DNA of 64,000 nt from NCBI GenBank assembly GCA_031844405.1, contig JAUZVC010000001.1, forward strand, positions 992,001 to 1,056,000. Direction: 5' to 3'. This document shows, piece by piece, positions 34,536 to 45,357 of the stretch (within the stretch, counting starts at the first letter, position 1; the number at the start of each line of letters is the position of its first letter). Under the pieces are notes generated by a model. It saw nothing but the letters and a program-made list of their open reading frames with translations. It was not told where the DNA came from and searched no databases. This DNA comes from Knoellia sp031844405. GTDB taxonomy: Bacteria > Actinomycetota > Actinomycetes > Actinomycetales > Dermatophilaceae. The position numbers and the translations under genes are program-made.

Positions 34536-35423
34536 CTATGGAAGGACGTTTCGGCGTCTGCCTTCCGTGCCCTCCATTTGGTGCACATACCGCTTCTCGT
34601 TCGGAAGCAGACCTGTCGTGACGAACGCCTCGGCCACATCGACAAGCTTGCGGTTGTGGTCCTGGCTGCACGCGCGCAGGACGTCGAAGGCGAGGTTGCC
34701 ACTCAGCCGGTAGCGTTCGACCAGGATGCCGATGGCGGCGCCGATGGTGCGGTTGCTCTCAAGGGCCTTGGTGAGGTTGAGGGAGTGATCCTCGGCGGTC
34801 GCGCTGGTGAGGGCAATGCCGGCAACCTCTGCGAGCAGCTCCGCTCGTTCGACTTCGGAGGGTCCAAATGCCCCAGTCGTGCGCGAGTAGTTGGTGAGGA
34901 CCCCGACAACCTTGCCGTCTCCGATCAGCGGAACGGACAGGACGCACCTGATCGGCGTGTTTGCGAGGATCTGCTCCGGATATGAGCGGTAACGCTTTTC
35001 GGCCGCTAGGTCCGGCACGAGGCATGTGCGTCCCTGCTCGAAGGCCGCCCAGCCGGGGCTGGTCCCGGCCGCTCCGGCGATGCGAGCAACGACGTCGGTG
35101 AGGGCTTCGTCGGTGGTCGCCGCCAGCTGAGCCTGACGACTGGTGATCCGACCGGCGACCAACGCGGCAGCCCAGTCGCTGGGCACCACTCGCACGGACT
35201 GGGTGACGATCTCGCGCAGTGTCGGCTGTGTCCCCACAGGCGTGTTCAGGGCCCGCGCGAGACGCATGACCTCCTCGACCGAAGGGTCTCGTGCTCCTGC
35301 TTCCACGAGTCCGATGATGCCATCGGACAGGGAGGGTCGGTGCCGTCCCGTCCGCGCTCGACGGCCGCGACACGGCCGGCGAAGCGGCGCGGCAGATCTG
35401 AGATGTGCCCATTTGGTGCCCAT
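34536..35423 (-). CDS. GAF-ANTAR regulator with a remnant XRE-type N-terminus
   Basis: Up to 295 residues. From about residue 60: a linker, a GAF domain (about 80-210, GWAAFEQGRTCLVPDL, RCVLSVPLIGDGKVVG) and a C-terminal ANTAR domain (about 218-275, SNRTIGAAIGILVERY, AFDVLRACSQDHNRKL). ANTAR binds two-hexaloop RNA hairpins to block termination. Residues 31-58 resemble the last two helices of an XRE helix-turn-helix (GLVEAGARDPSVEEVMRLAR) but helices 1-2 are missing, so this may be a truncated or fused gene. An internal ATG at 35267 is an alternative start. It ends next to tRNA-Arg. Confidence 0.75.
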   Translation of the reverse strand: MGTKWAHLRSAAPLRRPCRGRRARTGRHRPSLSDGIIGLVEAGARDPSVEEVMRLARALNTPVGTQPTLREIVTQSVRVVPSDWAAALVAGRITSRQAQLAATTDEALTDVVARIAGAAGTSPGWAAFEQGRTCLVPDLAAEKRYRSYPEQILANTPIRCVLSVPLIGDGKVVGVLTNYSRTTGAFGPSEVERAELLAEVAGIALTSATAEDHSLNLTKALESNRTIGAAIGILVERYRLSGNLAFDVLRACSQDHNRKLVDVAEAFVTTGLLPNEKRYVHQMEGTEGRRRNVLP

Positions 35424-35484
35424 TTCGGCCCTTCGGCGGCGGGTCGGACCGACCGCCGGTCGCGTTTCCGCAGGTCAGACAGGG

Positions 35485-35556
35485 TGCCCCCGGCAGGATT
35501 CGAACCTGCGACACCTTCTTTAGGAGAGAAGTGCTCTTCCCCTGAGCTACGGAGGC
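35485..35556 (-). tRNA. tRNA-Arg(CCT)
   Basis: 72 nucleotides on the minus strand with a complete cloverleaf: acceptor GCCTCCG / CGGGGGC, D-arm GCTCAGGGGAAGAGC, anticodon arm CTTCT-CTCCTAA-AGAAG (anticodon CCT, reading AGG), T-arm with GGTTCGAATCC, discriminator A. No CCA encoded. Its 3' end faces the accessory region, the usual polarity of a tRNA attachment site. Confidence 0.95.
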
Positions 35557-35728
35557 GGGGAGGGCCCGGAGGCCGCGGACCAGCCTAGTTGACGCCGCAA
35601 GGTCGATCGCACGCGCGCGACATCGGGTGGGAAAGGTGCACTGGACAGCGGGACCGTTCCGCTCCGAAGTGCGCTCAACCCACTTCGGGCGGGAAAGTCG
35701 GGACGGGTGGGACGGCATACTCGGGCGG

Positions 35729-37006
35729 GTGACCGATGCCGCACCGCTCGAGGGGACCACCCACGACGACCCGGTGCAGCGGCGGACCGTCGCGACCCTC
35801 TCGATGTCGCAGGTCCTCGGTGGCATCTCGCTCGCGAGCGGGGTCGCCGTCGGGGCGCTTCTCGCCGAGGAGGTGTCCGGCTCGCCCACGTATGCCGGTC
35901 TGGGGTCGACCTTCCAAGTTCTCGGCTCCGCCCTCATCGCGGTCCCGATGGCCCGGGTCAGCGCGGCCCGCGGTCGCCGGCCCGGGCTCGCGCTCGGCTA
36001 CGTCCTGTCCTTCGTCGGCGCCCTCGGCCTCATCCTCTCGGGCATCGTCGGCAGCTTCGCGCTGCTGCTCGTCGCGAGCCTGCTCTTCGGTGGCTCGACC
36101 GCGTCGAACAACCAGGCGAGGTATGCCGCGGCCGACCTCGCGCAGCCGGCCCACCGTGGGCGTGACCTCAGCCTCGTCGTGTGGGCGACGACGATCGGCA
36201 GCGTCCTCGGCCCCAACCTCGTCGGGCCGAGCGAGCCGGTGTCACGGTTGCTCGGCATCCCGCGGCTCACCGGTCCGTTCGTCTTCTCGCTCGTCGGGCT
36301 CACTCTCGCGGTCGCGGTCCTCATGTGGCGGCTGCGGCCGGACCCGCTCGTCGAGGCCCGCCGCCGTGCGGTGGACCTCGACCCGCACGCCGCCGGCCGG
36401 ACGCACGGCTCCATCACGCGCGGGCTGCGCGTCATGGCCGCACGTCCGCAGGCCCTGCTCGGCGTCCTCACCCTCGCCCTGGGCCACATGACGATGGTGA
36501 GCGTCATGGTCATGACGCCGTTGCACATGCGACACGGGCACGCCGAGCTCACGGTCATTGGCTTCGTCATCAGCATGCACATCCTCGGCATGTTCGCCTT
36601 CTCGCCGGTCACCGGCATGGCCGTCGACCGCCTCGGCGGGCGCACGGTCGCCATGGTCGGGTCCGGCATCCTCGTCGTCGCGACGCTGCTCGCGTCGTCG
36701 GCGCCGATGGGTTCCTCGAACCGGCTGCTCGCGGGGCTCTTCCTGCTCGGTCTCGGCTGGTCGTGCACGCTCGTGTCGGGCTCGACCCTGCTCACGGCCG
36801 CGGTGCCGACCGACGAGCGGCCCGGCGCGCAGGGGGCGAGCGACCTCGTCATGGGCCTGTCGGCGGGCCTGGGCGGTGCGCTCGCCGGCGTCGTCGTCGA
36901 CCGGGCGAGCTTCTCGGCGCTCGCGCTCGGTGCCCTCGTCATCGCGGTCTCGATCGGGGCGGCGGCGCTCCTGCTGCGCGACCGGGAGGCGGTCAGCGCC
37001 CGCTGA
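35729..37006 (+). CDS. MFS transporter
   Basis: 425 residues with about 12 helices; basic loop ARVSAARGRRPGL near residue 75 in place of motif A and a long His-containing middle. Probably a drug or metabolite exporter of the MFS_1 group. GTG at 35729 (VTDAAPLEG) fits the family N-terminus better than an upstream ATG at 35627. The 3' end overlaps the enoyl-CoA hydratase gene by 14 bases head-to-head. Confidence 0.87.
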   Translation: MTDAAPLEGTTHDDPVQRRTVATLSMSQVLGGISLASGVAVGALLAEEVSGSPTYAGLGSTFQVLGSALIAVPMARVSAARGRRPGLALGYVLSFVGALGLILSGIVGSFALLLVASLLFGGSTASNNQARYAAADLAQPAHRGRDLSLVVWATTIGSVLGPNLVGPSEPVSRLLGIPRLTGPFVFSLVGLTLAVAVLMWRLRPDPLVEARRRAVDLDPHAAGRTHGSITRGLRVMAARPQALLGVLTLALGHMTMVSVMVMTPLHMRHGHAELTVIGFVISMHILGMFAFSPVTGMAVDRLGGRTVAMVGSGILVVATLLASSAPMGSSNRLLAGLFLLGLGWSCTLVSGSTLLTAAVPTDERPGAQGASDLVMGLSAGLGGALAGVVVDRASFSALALGALVIAVSIGAAALLLRDREAVSAR

Positions 37007-37814
37007 GCCCGGGCCAGCTCGGCGTGCGCTTCTCGGCGAACGCCGCCACGCCCTCGGCCCTGTCTGCGCTGAACGCCGTGTCGTGCCACCGCGCGTCCTC
37101 GATGTCGAGGCCCTCGGCCAGCGACACGTCCATGCCCCCGCGCATGGCGGCCTTCGCGTTGCGGACGCCGACGGGGGAGTGCGCGGCGATCCGGTTCGCG
37201 AGCTCGAGGGCCGCGGCGCGAGGGTCGTCGACGACCCGGTCGACGAACCCGAGGGCCAGCGCCTCCTCGCCGCCGACGCGGCGGGCCGTGAAGATGAGGT
37301 CTGCGGCGCGCGACCACCCGACCCGGCGGGTGAGCAGCTGGGTGCCGCCGCCGCCGGGGATGACACCGACAGACACCTCGGGCAGGGCGAACGTCGCCCC
37401 CGGCGAGGCGACGATGAGGTCGCAAGAGAGCGCGATCTCGCAGCCGCCCCCGAGCGCGTAGCCGTCGACGGCCGCGATGACGGGGACCGGCAGGTCGAGG
37501 ACACTCCGGTATGCCGTCCGGTTGCCGGGCCGCTGCGCGCGCAGCTCGTCGTCGGTGAGGGCGTTGCGCTCCTTGAGGTCCGCGCCGACGCAGAAGGCCT
37601 TGGGGTGGGAGGAGGTGACGACGACCGCGCGGGCCGTGTCGTCGGCCGCGACGCCGGAGGCGGCCCCGGTGAGGGCCGCGGCCATCGCCGTCGAGACCGC
37701 GTTCATCGCCTCGGGCCGGTTGAGCACGAGCTCTACCACCCCGGCCTCGTGCCGGACGACCTGCACGAGGTCGGTGGAGGCGGGGGCGGGCTGCGGCGCT
37801 GCATCCGGGCTCAT
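36993..37814 (-). CDS. Enoyl-CoA hydratase/isomerase family protein
   Basis: 273 residues of the crotonase fold: oxyanion-hole segment HPKAFCVGADLKER near 75, YALGGGCEIALSCD near 120 and LPEVSVGVIPGGGGTQLLTR near 150 with the catalytic Glu positions of hydratases. It would hydrate 2-enoyl-CoA in fatty acid or amino acid breakdown. ATG at 37814 preferred over 37823 because GGAAGG is then 9 bases upstream. Confidence 0.9.
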   Translation of the reverse strand: MSPDAAPQPAPASTDLVQVVRHEAGVVELVLNRPEAMNAVSTAMAAALTGAASGVAADDTARAVVVTSSHPKAFCVGADLKERNALTDDELRAQRPGNRTAYRSVLDLPVPVIAAVDGYALGGGCEIALSCDLIVASPGATFALPEVSVGVIPGGGGTQLLTRRVGWSRAADLIFTARRVGGEEALALGFVDRVVDDPRAAALELANRIAAHSPVGVRNAKAAMRGGMDVSLAEGLDIEDARWHDTAFSADRAEGVAAFAEKRTPSWPGLSGR

Positions 37815-37925
37815 GGGCGTCATCCTTCCCGATCCGCGAGACGCCCACGACGGTGGGCGAGCACGGGCTGCCTCGCGGAGAGTGGCGCACCCGGCATACG
37901 GGCGGGTCGTTGTTAGCCTGCTGCG

Positions 37926-40900
37926 GTGAGCGAATCGGGACCGCAGTCAGAGATCGACTCGCGGACCGAGAAGGTCCGCCACGCCGTCAAGGGCTGGACC
38001 CGGCACCTCGTCGACCTCGGGGGCCGCAACACCCTGCTGTGGTACCGCGACCTCCCTTCCGGCACCCTCGACCTCACGACGGCGCACCCCGGTGGGGTGG
38101 CGATGCTGCTCGCCGGCCGGCCCACGCGGCTCAGCGACCTCGTGCGCGAGCCGGCCGCCTTCGACGAGGCCCGCCGCCGTGCGCGCACCATCGCAGGCAA
38201 GGCCCGCGAGCTGCGTGAGGAGCGGGGCATCGACACCGGCTTCGTCGCGATCGGGATGGCGACGTGGAGCCTCGGGCGGGCGGGCGCCGCTGCCGGGCGA
38301 GAGCCCGCCGCGCCGGTGCTGCTGCGCAGCTGCACCCTGCGCCCGACGACGCCGCAGCACGACGACTACGAGCTCGACCTCGGCGACGAGATCGAGCTCA
38401 ACCCGGTGCTCGAGCACTACCTCGCGTCGGAGCAGGGCATCACGCTCGACACCGACCGGCTCGAGGCCCTGGCCCACCCCCCCGGGGGCTTCGACCCCTA
38501 TCCGGCCTTCGAGGCGCTGACCGAGACCTGCTCGTCGGTGCCGGCTTTCGAGGTGGCGCCGCGGCTCGTCCTCGGGACGTTCTCCTATGCCAAGCTGCCC
38601 ATGGTCGCCGACCTCGCCGCGCAGGGCGATGCGCTCGCCGACCACGACGTCATCGCGGCCATCGCCGGCGACCCGACGGCGATGCGCTCGGTCCGGCACG
38701 AGCTGCCGAGCCGCGCCGCCGATGTCGTCCCCGACCCGGCGAGCGGACTGCTCATCCTCGACGCCGACTCCTCCCAGCAGGAGGCCATCGACGCCGCCCG
38801 GTCCGGCGCGCACCTCGTCATCCACGGGCCGCCCGGCACCGGCAAGTCGCAGACGATCGCCAACCTCGTCGCTGCGCTCGCCGCCGACGGCAAGCGCATC
38901 CTCTTCGTGGCCGAGAAGCGCGCGGCGATCGATGCCGTCGTCGGCCGCCTCGACCGCGTCGGCCTCGGCGACCTCGTCCTCGACCTCCACGACGGCGCCC
39001 GCGGCCGGCGCCGGATCGCCACCGAGCTGGCCGAGGCGTTGCCCGGCCGCTCCGCGAAGCCGGCCGACCCGCCCAGCCGCGACGTCGACCGGCTGCGCAC
39101 CGCCGCCGCGACGCTGCGCGACCACCGCGACGCGATGCACGAGCCGCGCCACCCCTGGGGCGTCTCGGTCCACGACGTGCAGGAGGCGATCAGTGCCCTC
39201 GGCTCGGCCCCGCGCCCGCCGCACTCCCGTGTCCGGATCCGCGGCGAGGCGCTCCAGGCGCTGCCCCGCGACCGCTACGAGGTGCTCACCCGTGAGCTGA
39301 CCCGCGTGGCGTCGCTGGGCGCTTGGCGCACCGAGCCCGGGGCCGACCCGTGGTACGGCGCCGCCATCCGCACCGCCGACGAGGCTGTCCGTGCCCGCGA
39401 GCTCGTCGAGCGCTGGGCCGGCGACGGCCTCCCCGGCGTTGGGCGGACCCTCGCCGACGTCTTCACCGGGCTGCGCCTGCCCGACTCGCGCACCGTGCGC
39501 GACTGGGGCCGGATCCTCGACACCGTCGCGCAGGTGCGCGACACCCTCGAGACCTTCCGGCCCGAGGTCTTCGACGTGCCCCTCGGCGAGTTCGTCGCCG
39601 CGACCGGCACGTCCGACTACCGCGCCTCCGTCGGGTCGGACCTCGGCTGGTGGGAACGGCGCGGCCTGCGCCGCCAGGCCCGCCGCTACGTCCGCCCCGG
39701 CCGCCCGCCGGCCGACCTGCACGCTGCGCTGCTTGCCGCGAGCGACCAGCGCAGCGCGTGGAAGGAGATGGCCGGCGCCGGGGGCCGTCCCGAGATGCCG
39801 GCGGACCTCGACCGCGCCCTCGAGGCGTATGCCGTCCTCGCGGCCGACCTCGAATGGCTCGGCGAGCGCGTGCCACGGGCCGCGGACGCGCCGTCGCTGC
39901 TCGACGTGCCGCGCGAGGAGCTGAGCGCGCGGCTTCAGGCACTTGCCGACGCCCCTGACCGGCTGGCTGTCGTCCCCTCGATCCTCGGGCCCGTCGAGTC
40001 GATGCGCGAGGCCGGCCTCGGGGCCCTGCTCGACGACCTCGCCGCCCGCCGGGTCAAGGCCGACGACGTCGCAGCGGAGGCGGACTTCGTCTGGTGGAGC
40101 TCCGTGCTCGACGACATCGCGCTGCGCGACTCCCGGGTCGGCGCCCACGACGGCGAGGACCTGCGGCGGACCGTGAGCGAGTTCGCCGGTGCCGACCGCG
40201 AGGTGCTGCGGCAGAACGCCTCGCGCGTGCGCGCCGCCGTGCGCGCCAACGTCGACCGCGTCCTCGGCGACTCCCCGGAGCTCGAGAGCCTCGTCCGGGC
40301 CGAGGGGGCGAAGTCGAGACGTCACCGTCCGCTGCGCGACCTCCTCCCGGTGGCGGGCGAGCTGCTCACCGCGGTCCGCCCGTGCTGGGTCATGAGCCCG
40401 CTCGTCGTCGCGTCGGTCCTGCCGCCCGGGGTGACGTTCGACGTCGTCGTCTTCGACGAGGCCTCGCAGATCCCGCCGGCCGAGGCAGTGTCGGCGATCT
40501 CGCGCGCCCGCCAGGTCGTCCTGGCGGGGGACGCCCACCAGCTGCCGCCGACGACGTTCTTCACGACCGTGTCCGAGGGCGACGAGGCGAGCCCCGACGA
40601 CGCACTGAGCGAGGGCGTCGAGTCGATCCTCGACGTCCTCGCCGCGACCTTGCCCAGCCGCCGTCTGTCGTGGCACTACCGCTCGCAGGACGAGCGGCTC
40701 ATCTCCTTCGCCAACGAGCAGGTCTACGACGGGTCGCTCGTCACCTTCCCCGGGACGGGGTCGGCGCCGGTGCTGCGACACGAGCTCGTCGACGGCGTCG
40801 GGGTGCTCGCTGAGGGCGAGGCCAGCGTCGAGACCACGCAGGCCGAGGTGGAGCGGGTCGTCGAGCTCGTGCTCGAGCACGCGAGGACGCGCCCCGGCGA

Positions 40901-41675
40901 GAGCCTCGGGGTCATCGCGCTCGGCCTCGGCCACGCCCAGCGCCTCGACGACGCCCTCCGACGGGCGCTCCAGGGGCTCGACCCGCAGACGGCGGCCTTC
41001 TTCACCGAGGACGTCCACGAGCGCTTCTTCGTCAAGAACCTCGAGCGGGTCCAGGGCGACGAGCGCGACGCCATCATCCTCTCGGTCGGCTACGGCAAGA
41101 CCCCCCACGGGCGCGTCCTGCACCGCTTCGGCCCGCTCAACAACGAGGGCGGCGAGCGCCGACTCAACGTCGCGATCACCCGCGCCAAGAAGCGGATGAC
41201 CGTCGTCTCCTCGATCGGCGCGGACGAGCTCGACCCGGCCCGGCTCAAGTCCCGTGGCGCGCAGATGCTCCGCGACTTCCTCGCCCACGCCGCGTCGTCG
41301 ACAGCAGCGGCCGAGACCGGCGAGCCCGCCGAGGTGGCGCCGAGCGCTCCCGTGCAGTCGGTCGTCATGGCCGAGTTCGCCCGTCGGCTGCGCGCGAGCG
41401 GGCTCGTCGTGCACGAGCGCTACGGCTCCTCCGCGGACCCGATCGACCTCGCCGTCGAGGACCCGCAGCGTCGGGGACGCCTGCTTGTCGCCGTCGAGTC
41501 GGACGGGCCGGAGTACGCCTCCATGACGAGCGCCCGGGACCGCGACCGGCTGCGGGCCGAGCACCTCGGCCGGCTGGGCTGGAAGCACGTGCGTGTCTGG
41601 ACCCGCGACGCCTTCCGCGACCCGGCGCGCGACGTCTCGCGCATCCAGGCCCTCGCCGAGCGTGGGGGACCGTGA
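37926..41675 (+). CDS. Large SF1 helicase with N-terminal DUF4011-like and C-terminal nuclease-like domains
   Basis: 1249 residues. The N-terminus (WTRHLVDLGGRNTLLWYRDL) resembles DUF4011. Walker A HGPPGTGKSQT near residue 300, then a long helical insertion (about 400-800), Walker B VVVFDEASQIPPAEA near 845, LSWHYRSQDERLI, and motif VI RLNVAITRAKKRM near 1080. The C-terminal 100 residues (from about 1147) look like a PD-(D/E)xK / MTES_1575-type nuclease: DPIDLAVED, VAVESDGPEY, SARDRDRLRAEHLGRLGWKHVRVW. DUF4011-helicase-nuclease proteins occur as antiphage genes, but also as housekeeping-like genes in actinobacteria. GTG start at 37926; a CGGCATAC octamer lies 27 bases before it. Confidence 0.85.
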   Translation: MSESGPQSEIDSRTEKVRHAVKGWTRHLVDLGGRNTLLWYRDLPSGTLDLTTAHPGGVAMLLAGRPTRLSDLVREPAAFDEARRRARTIAGKARELREERGIDTGFVAIGMATWSLGRAGAAAGREPAAPVLLRSCTLRPTTPQHDDYELDLGDEIELNPVLEHYLASEQGITLDTDRLEALAHPPGGFDPYPAFEALTETCSSVPAFEVAPRLVLGTFSYAKLPMVADLAAQGDALADHDVIAAIAGDPTAMRSVRHELPSRAADVVPDPASGLLILDADSSQQEAIDAARSGAHLVIHGPPGTGKSQTIANLVAALAADGKRILFVAEKRAAIDAVVGRLDRVGLGDLVLDLHDGARGRRRIATELAEALPGRSAKPADPPSRDVDRLRTAAATLRDHRDAMHEPRHPWGVSVHDVQEAISALGSAPRPPHSRVRIRGEALQALPRDRYEVLTRELTRVASLGAWRTEPGADPWYGAAIRTADEAVRARELVERWAGDGLPGVGRTLADVFTGLRLPDSRTVRDWGRILDTVAQVRDTLETFRPEVFDVPLGEFVAATGTSDYRASVGSDLGWWERRGLRRQARRYVRPGRPPADLHAALLAASDQRSAWKEMAGAGGRPEMPADLDRALEAYAVLAADLEWLGERVPRAADAPSLLDVPREELSARLQALADAPDRLAVVPSILGPVESMREAGLGALLDDLAARRVKADDVAAEADFVWWSSVLDDIALRDSRVGAHDGEDLRRTVSEFAGADREVLRQNASRVRAAVRANVDRVLGDSPELESLVRAEGAKSRRHRPLRDLLPVAGELLTAVRPCWVMSPLVVASVLPPGVTFDVVVFDEASQIPPAEAVSAISRARQVVLAGDAHQLPPTTFFTTVSEGDEASPDDALSEGVESILDVLAATLPSRRLSWHYRSQDERLISFANEQVYDGSLVTFPGTGSAPVLRHELVDGVGVLAEGEASVETTQAEVERVVELVLEHARTRPGESLGVIALGLGHAQRLDDALRRALQGLDPQTAAFFTEDVHERFFVKNLERVQGDERDAIILSVGYGKTPHGRVLHRFGPLNNEGGERRLNVAITRAKKRMTVVSSIGADELDPARLKSRGAQMLRDFLAHAASSTAAAETGEPAEVAPSAPVQSVVMAEFARRLRASGLVVHERYGSSADPIDLAVEDPQRRGRLLVAVESDGPEYASMTSARDRDRLRAEHLGRLGWKHVRVWTRDAFRDPARDVSRIQALAERGGP

Positions 41676-42040
41676 CCCGTCGCCGGCGCCGCGCGTCGAG
41701 CTCCCCGCAGCGGGTCGGCTCGGACGAAGGGCTCTTGACGAGCCGACCCGCGCCACCCCCCGCCCCGCAGGAGCCGAGCTCGTCCGCGCCAGGTCCGGAC
41801 GCAGAGGGCGGTGACGAGACGGCGGGACGGACCGGCGAGCCCCGGTCGGGAGGCGCGGACACGACGAGTCCCGGCACGACCCCGCCGGTGGGCGGACGGC
41901 ATACCGGTGGGCGGTCAGGGCCCGGTCGGGGGAAGGTCGACCAGACCAAGGACGACACCGACGAGGGCTGGGGCGAGCGTGGGGACGACGACGCCACCGG
42001 CCGGTGGCTGCGCGAGAACCGTCCACCGCACTGGTCCTGA
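41672..42040 (+). CDS. Disordered acidic/Pro-rich protein coupled to the helicase
   Basis: 122 residues. The GTG overlaps the helicase stop (GTGA), so it is translationally coupled. Low-complexity Pro/Ser/Gly sequence with a C-terminal conserved-looking tail (DDTDEGWGE, then RWLRENRPPHW) of a kind I recall in many actinobacterial proteins of unknown function. A partner of the helicase is possible. Confidence 0.7.
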   Translation: MTRRRRRASSSPQRVGSDEGLLTSRPAPPPAPQEPSSSAPGPDAEGGDETAGRTGEPRSGGADTTSPGTTPPVGGRHTGGRSGPGRGKVDQTKDDTDEGWGERGDDDATGRWLRENRPPHWS

Positions 42041-42045
42041 ACGTC

Positions 42046-42087
42046 CCACGGGGCGGGAGTCGGCTGCTGCCGTCTCCCGCCCCGTGG
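42046..42087. terminator. Bidirectional terminator between helicase operon and mscL
   Basis: Perfect 14-base arms CCACGGGGCGGGAG and complement around a 14-base loop, between converging genes. Confidence 0.8.
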
Positions 42088-42125
42088 CGGTTCCCGGTCG
42101 GGTGACCGGAGGTGGTGCGTCGTCG

Positions 42126-42494
42126 TCAGAGGTTGGGACGGGCACGCAGGCTGTCGCGAATCTCCTTGAGGAGCTCGGTGTTGGGGTCGACCGTCTCCGT
42201 CTCCGGCTCGTCCGGGAAGAAGCGGGCCTTCGCGGCGGCGTAGGGCTTGACCACGAAGAAGTAGACGACGGCCGCGAGGATGAGGAACGAGATGAGCACG
42301 GTGAGGAAGTTGCCGATCGACAGGCCGGCCGGCTCCCAGGCGGAGAAGTCGGGGCTGCCACCGATCTTGCCGACGATCTGCATGATGATCTTGACCATGG
42401 CCTCGACGACCTTGCCGAAGGCCGTGGCGATGACGACCGCGACGGCGAGCTCGACCACGTTGCCCCGCAGGACGAAGTCCTTGAATCCACTCAT
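42126..42494 (-). CDS. mscL: Large-conductance mechanosensitive channel MscL
   Basis: 122 residues. N-terminal amphipathic helix and first pore helix SGFKDFVLRGNVVELAVAVV, second helix in FLTVLISFLILAAVVYFFVV, and a charged C-terminal helix (NTELLKEIRDSLR). It opens under membrane tension during osmotic downshock as a pentamer. ATG at 42494. Confidence 0.97.
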   Translation of the reverse strand: MSGFKDFVLRGNVVELAVAVVIATAFGKVVEAMVKIIMQIVGKIGGSPDFSAWEPAGLSIGNFLTVLISFLILAAVVYFFVVKPYAAAKARFFPDEPETETVDPNTELLKEIRDSLRARPNL

Positions 42495-42624
42495 AAGTCT
42501 TGCCTTTCTTGTCGGAGAGGTCCCCCCGACGAGCGTCGCGCCGAGGCGAATGCCACGGTACAAGTCAGGTCGTCGGTCGTCACGGCGCAGCGTCAGGACA
42601 GGCGTGCGGCGGACGGGTGGGCCC

Positions 42625-43302
42625 TCAGCCGGTGACGACGGTGAGGACACGGGGTGGACCGCCCTCGGGGCGCTGACCAGCGAAGATGCGGTCCAGTTCG
42701 GCGGGCTCGAGGGCGAGGACGATCCCGGCACCGACGTCGCCCGGGCCCGGAAACGATCCGGCGAACGACATCGGTTCGGGCGTGTCCGTGCCCAGGACGA
42801 GCACGTCGTGGGCGAGCGCGGGGCCGCCCGTGTCGGCATAGACGGTCACGCGCCGGCCCGCCGAGACGAGGTCGAGGCTCCGCCCGTCGGCGACGAGGAG
42901 ACGAGCCGCGACCGTGCCGCGCGGCGCCCCGTCGGCCGGGGACCGGGGCACGAGCCGGGTCGTCGTCAGCAGCTCACCCGCCGTGACAGGGGTGCCGACC
43001 CGGCGTCCAACGAGCGGTCCGAACCCGTCCACGGACGCGGGCGGAGGGGATGAGCCGGGCACACGTTCGACGCGCAGGTCGTCCTCCGCGAGCACGGTCC
43101 CTGCGGCGATCGGGTGCGCGGCGACGACGACCTGCGACGTCGCGGGGGGAGGGGGACGAACCACGCCCACGAGGAGCAGCGCAGCCACCGCCGCACTGGC
43201 AGCGGCCGCAGCCCGGCGCAGGACGCGTCGACGCCACCGCGCCCGACGGGAGGGCCCGAGCAGGGTCGGCCGACGGGGTGAGGGGAGGCGGATCCGGGGC
43301 AT
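42625..43302 (-). CDS. SAF-domain protein (CpaB/RcpC-like), orphan
   Basis: 225 residues. A basic N-terminus, one membrane segment (about 30-52), then a SAF-like domain: VVVAAHPIAAGTVLAEDDL near residue 60, GRRVGTPVTAGELLT near 100, followed by a beta-rich RcpC-like half (RRVTVYADTG, LGTDTPEP). CpaB/RcpC proteins assist Flp pilus assembly, but no pilus genes are nearby. An alternative is a lone SAF protein of unknown role. Confidence 0.72.
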   Translation of the reverse strand: MPRIRLPSPRRPTLLGPSRRARWRRRVLRRAAAAASAAVAALLLVGVVRPPPPATSQVVVAAHPIAAGTVLAEDDLRVERVPGSSPPPASVDGFGPLVGRRVGTPVTAGELLTTTRLVPRSPADGAPRGTVAARLLVADGRSLDLVSAGRRVTVYADTGGPALAHDVLVLGTDTPEPMSFAGSFPGPGDVGAGIVLALEPAELDRIFAGQRPEGGPPRVLTVVTG

Positions 43303-43464
43303 GCGAACGACGCTAGGCGCGTCCGCCGACCCGCCGCGGAGCCACCTGCCGGACCTGTGGACAGGTGCTGCGGAGCCCGTGCCCTGTGGACGGGGTGCGC
43401 CCACGCACCCGAAGGGCCGGGGCGGGACTCGCCCTCGTGGTGCCTGCGGCACTACGGTCGAGCA

Positions 43465-45333
<1,869 letters not shown>

Positions 45334-45357
45334 CCCGGTCGGTCGGGACGCCCGGCG

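Noticed and set aside
31629..35484. Complete integrative element at tRNA-Arg
   Set aside because: No integrase, excisionase or replication gene and no second copy of the tRNA 3' end was found, so only a remnant is claimed.
37947..42026. A 1359-codon minus-strand open frame
   Set aside because: It is the mirror of the helicase-nuclease gene; the plus-strand product has clear helicase motifs, the minus one has none.
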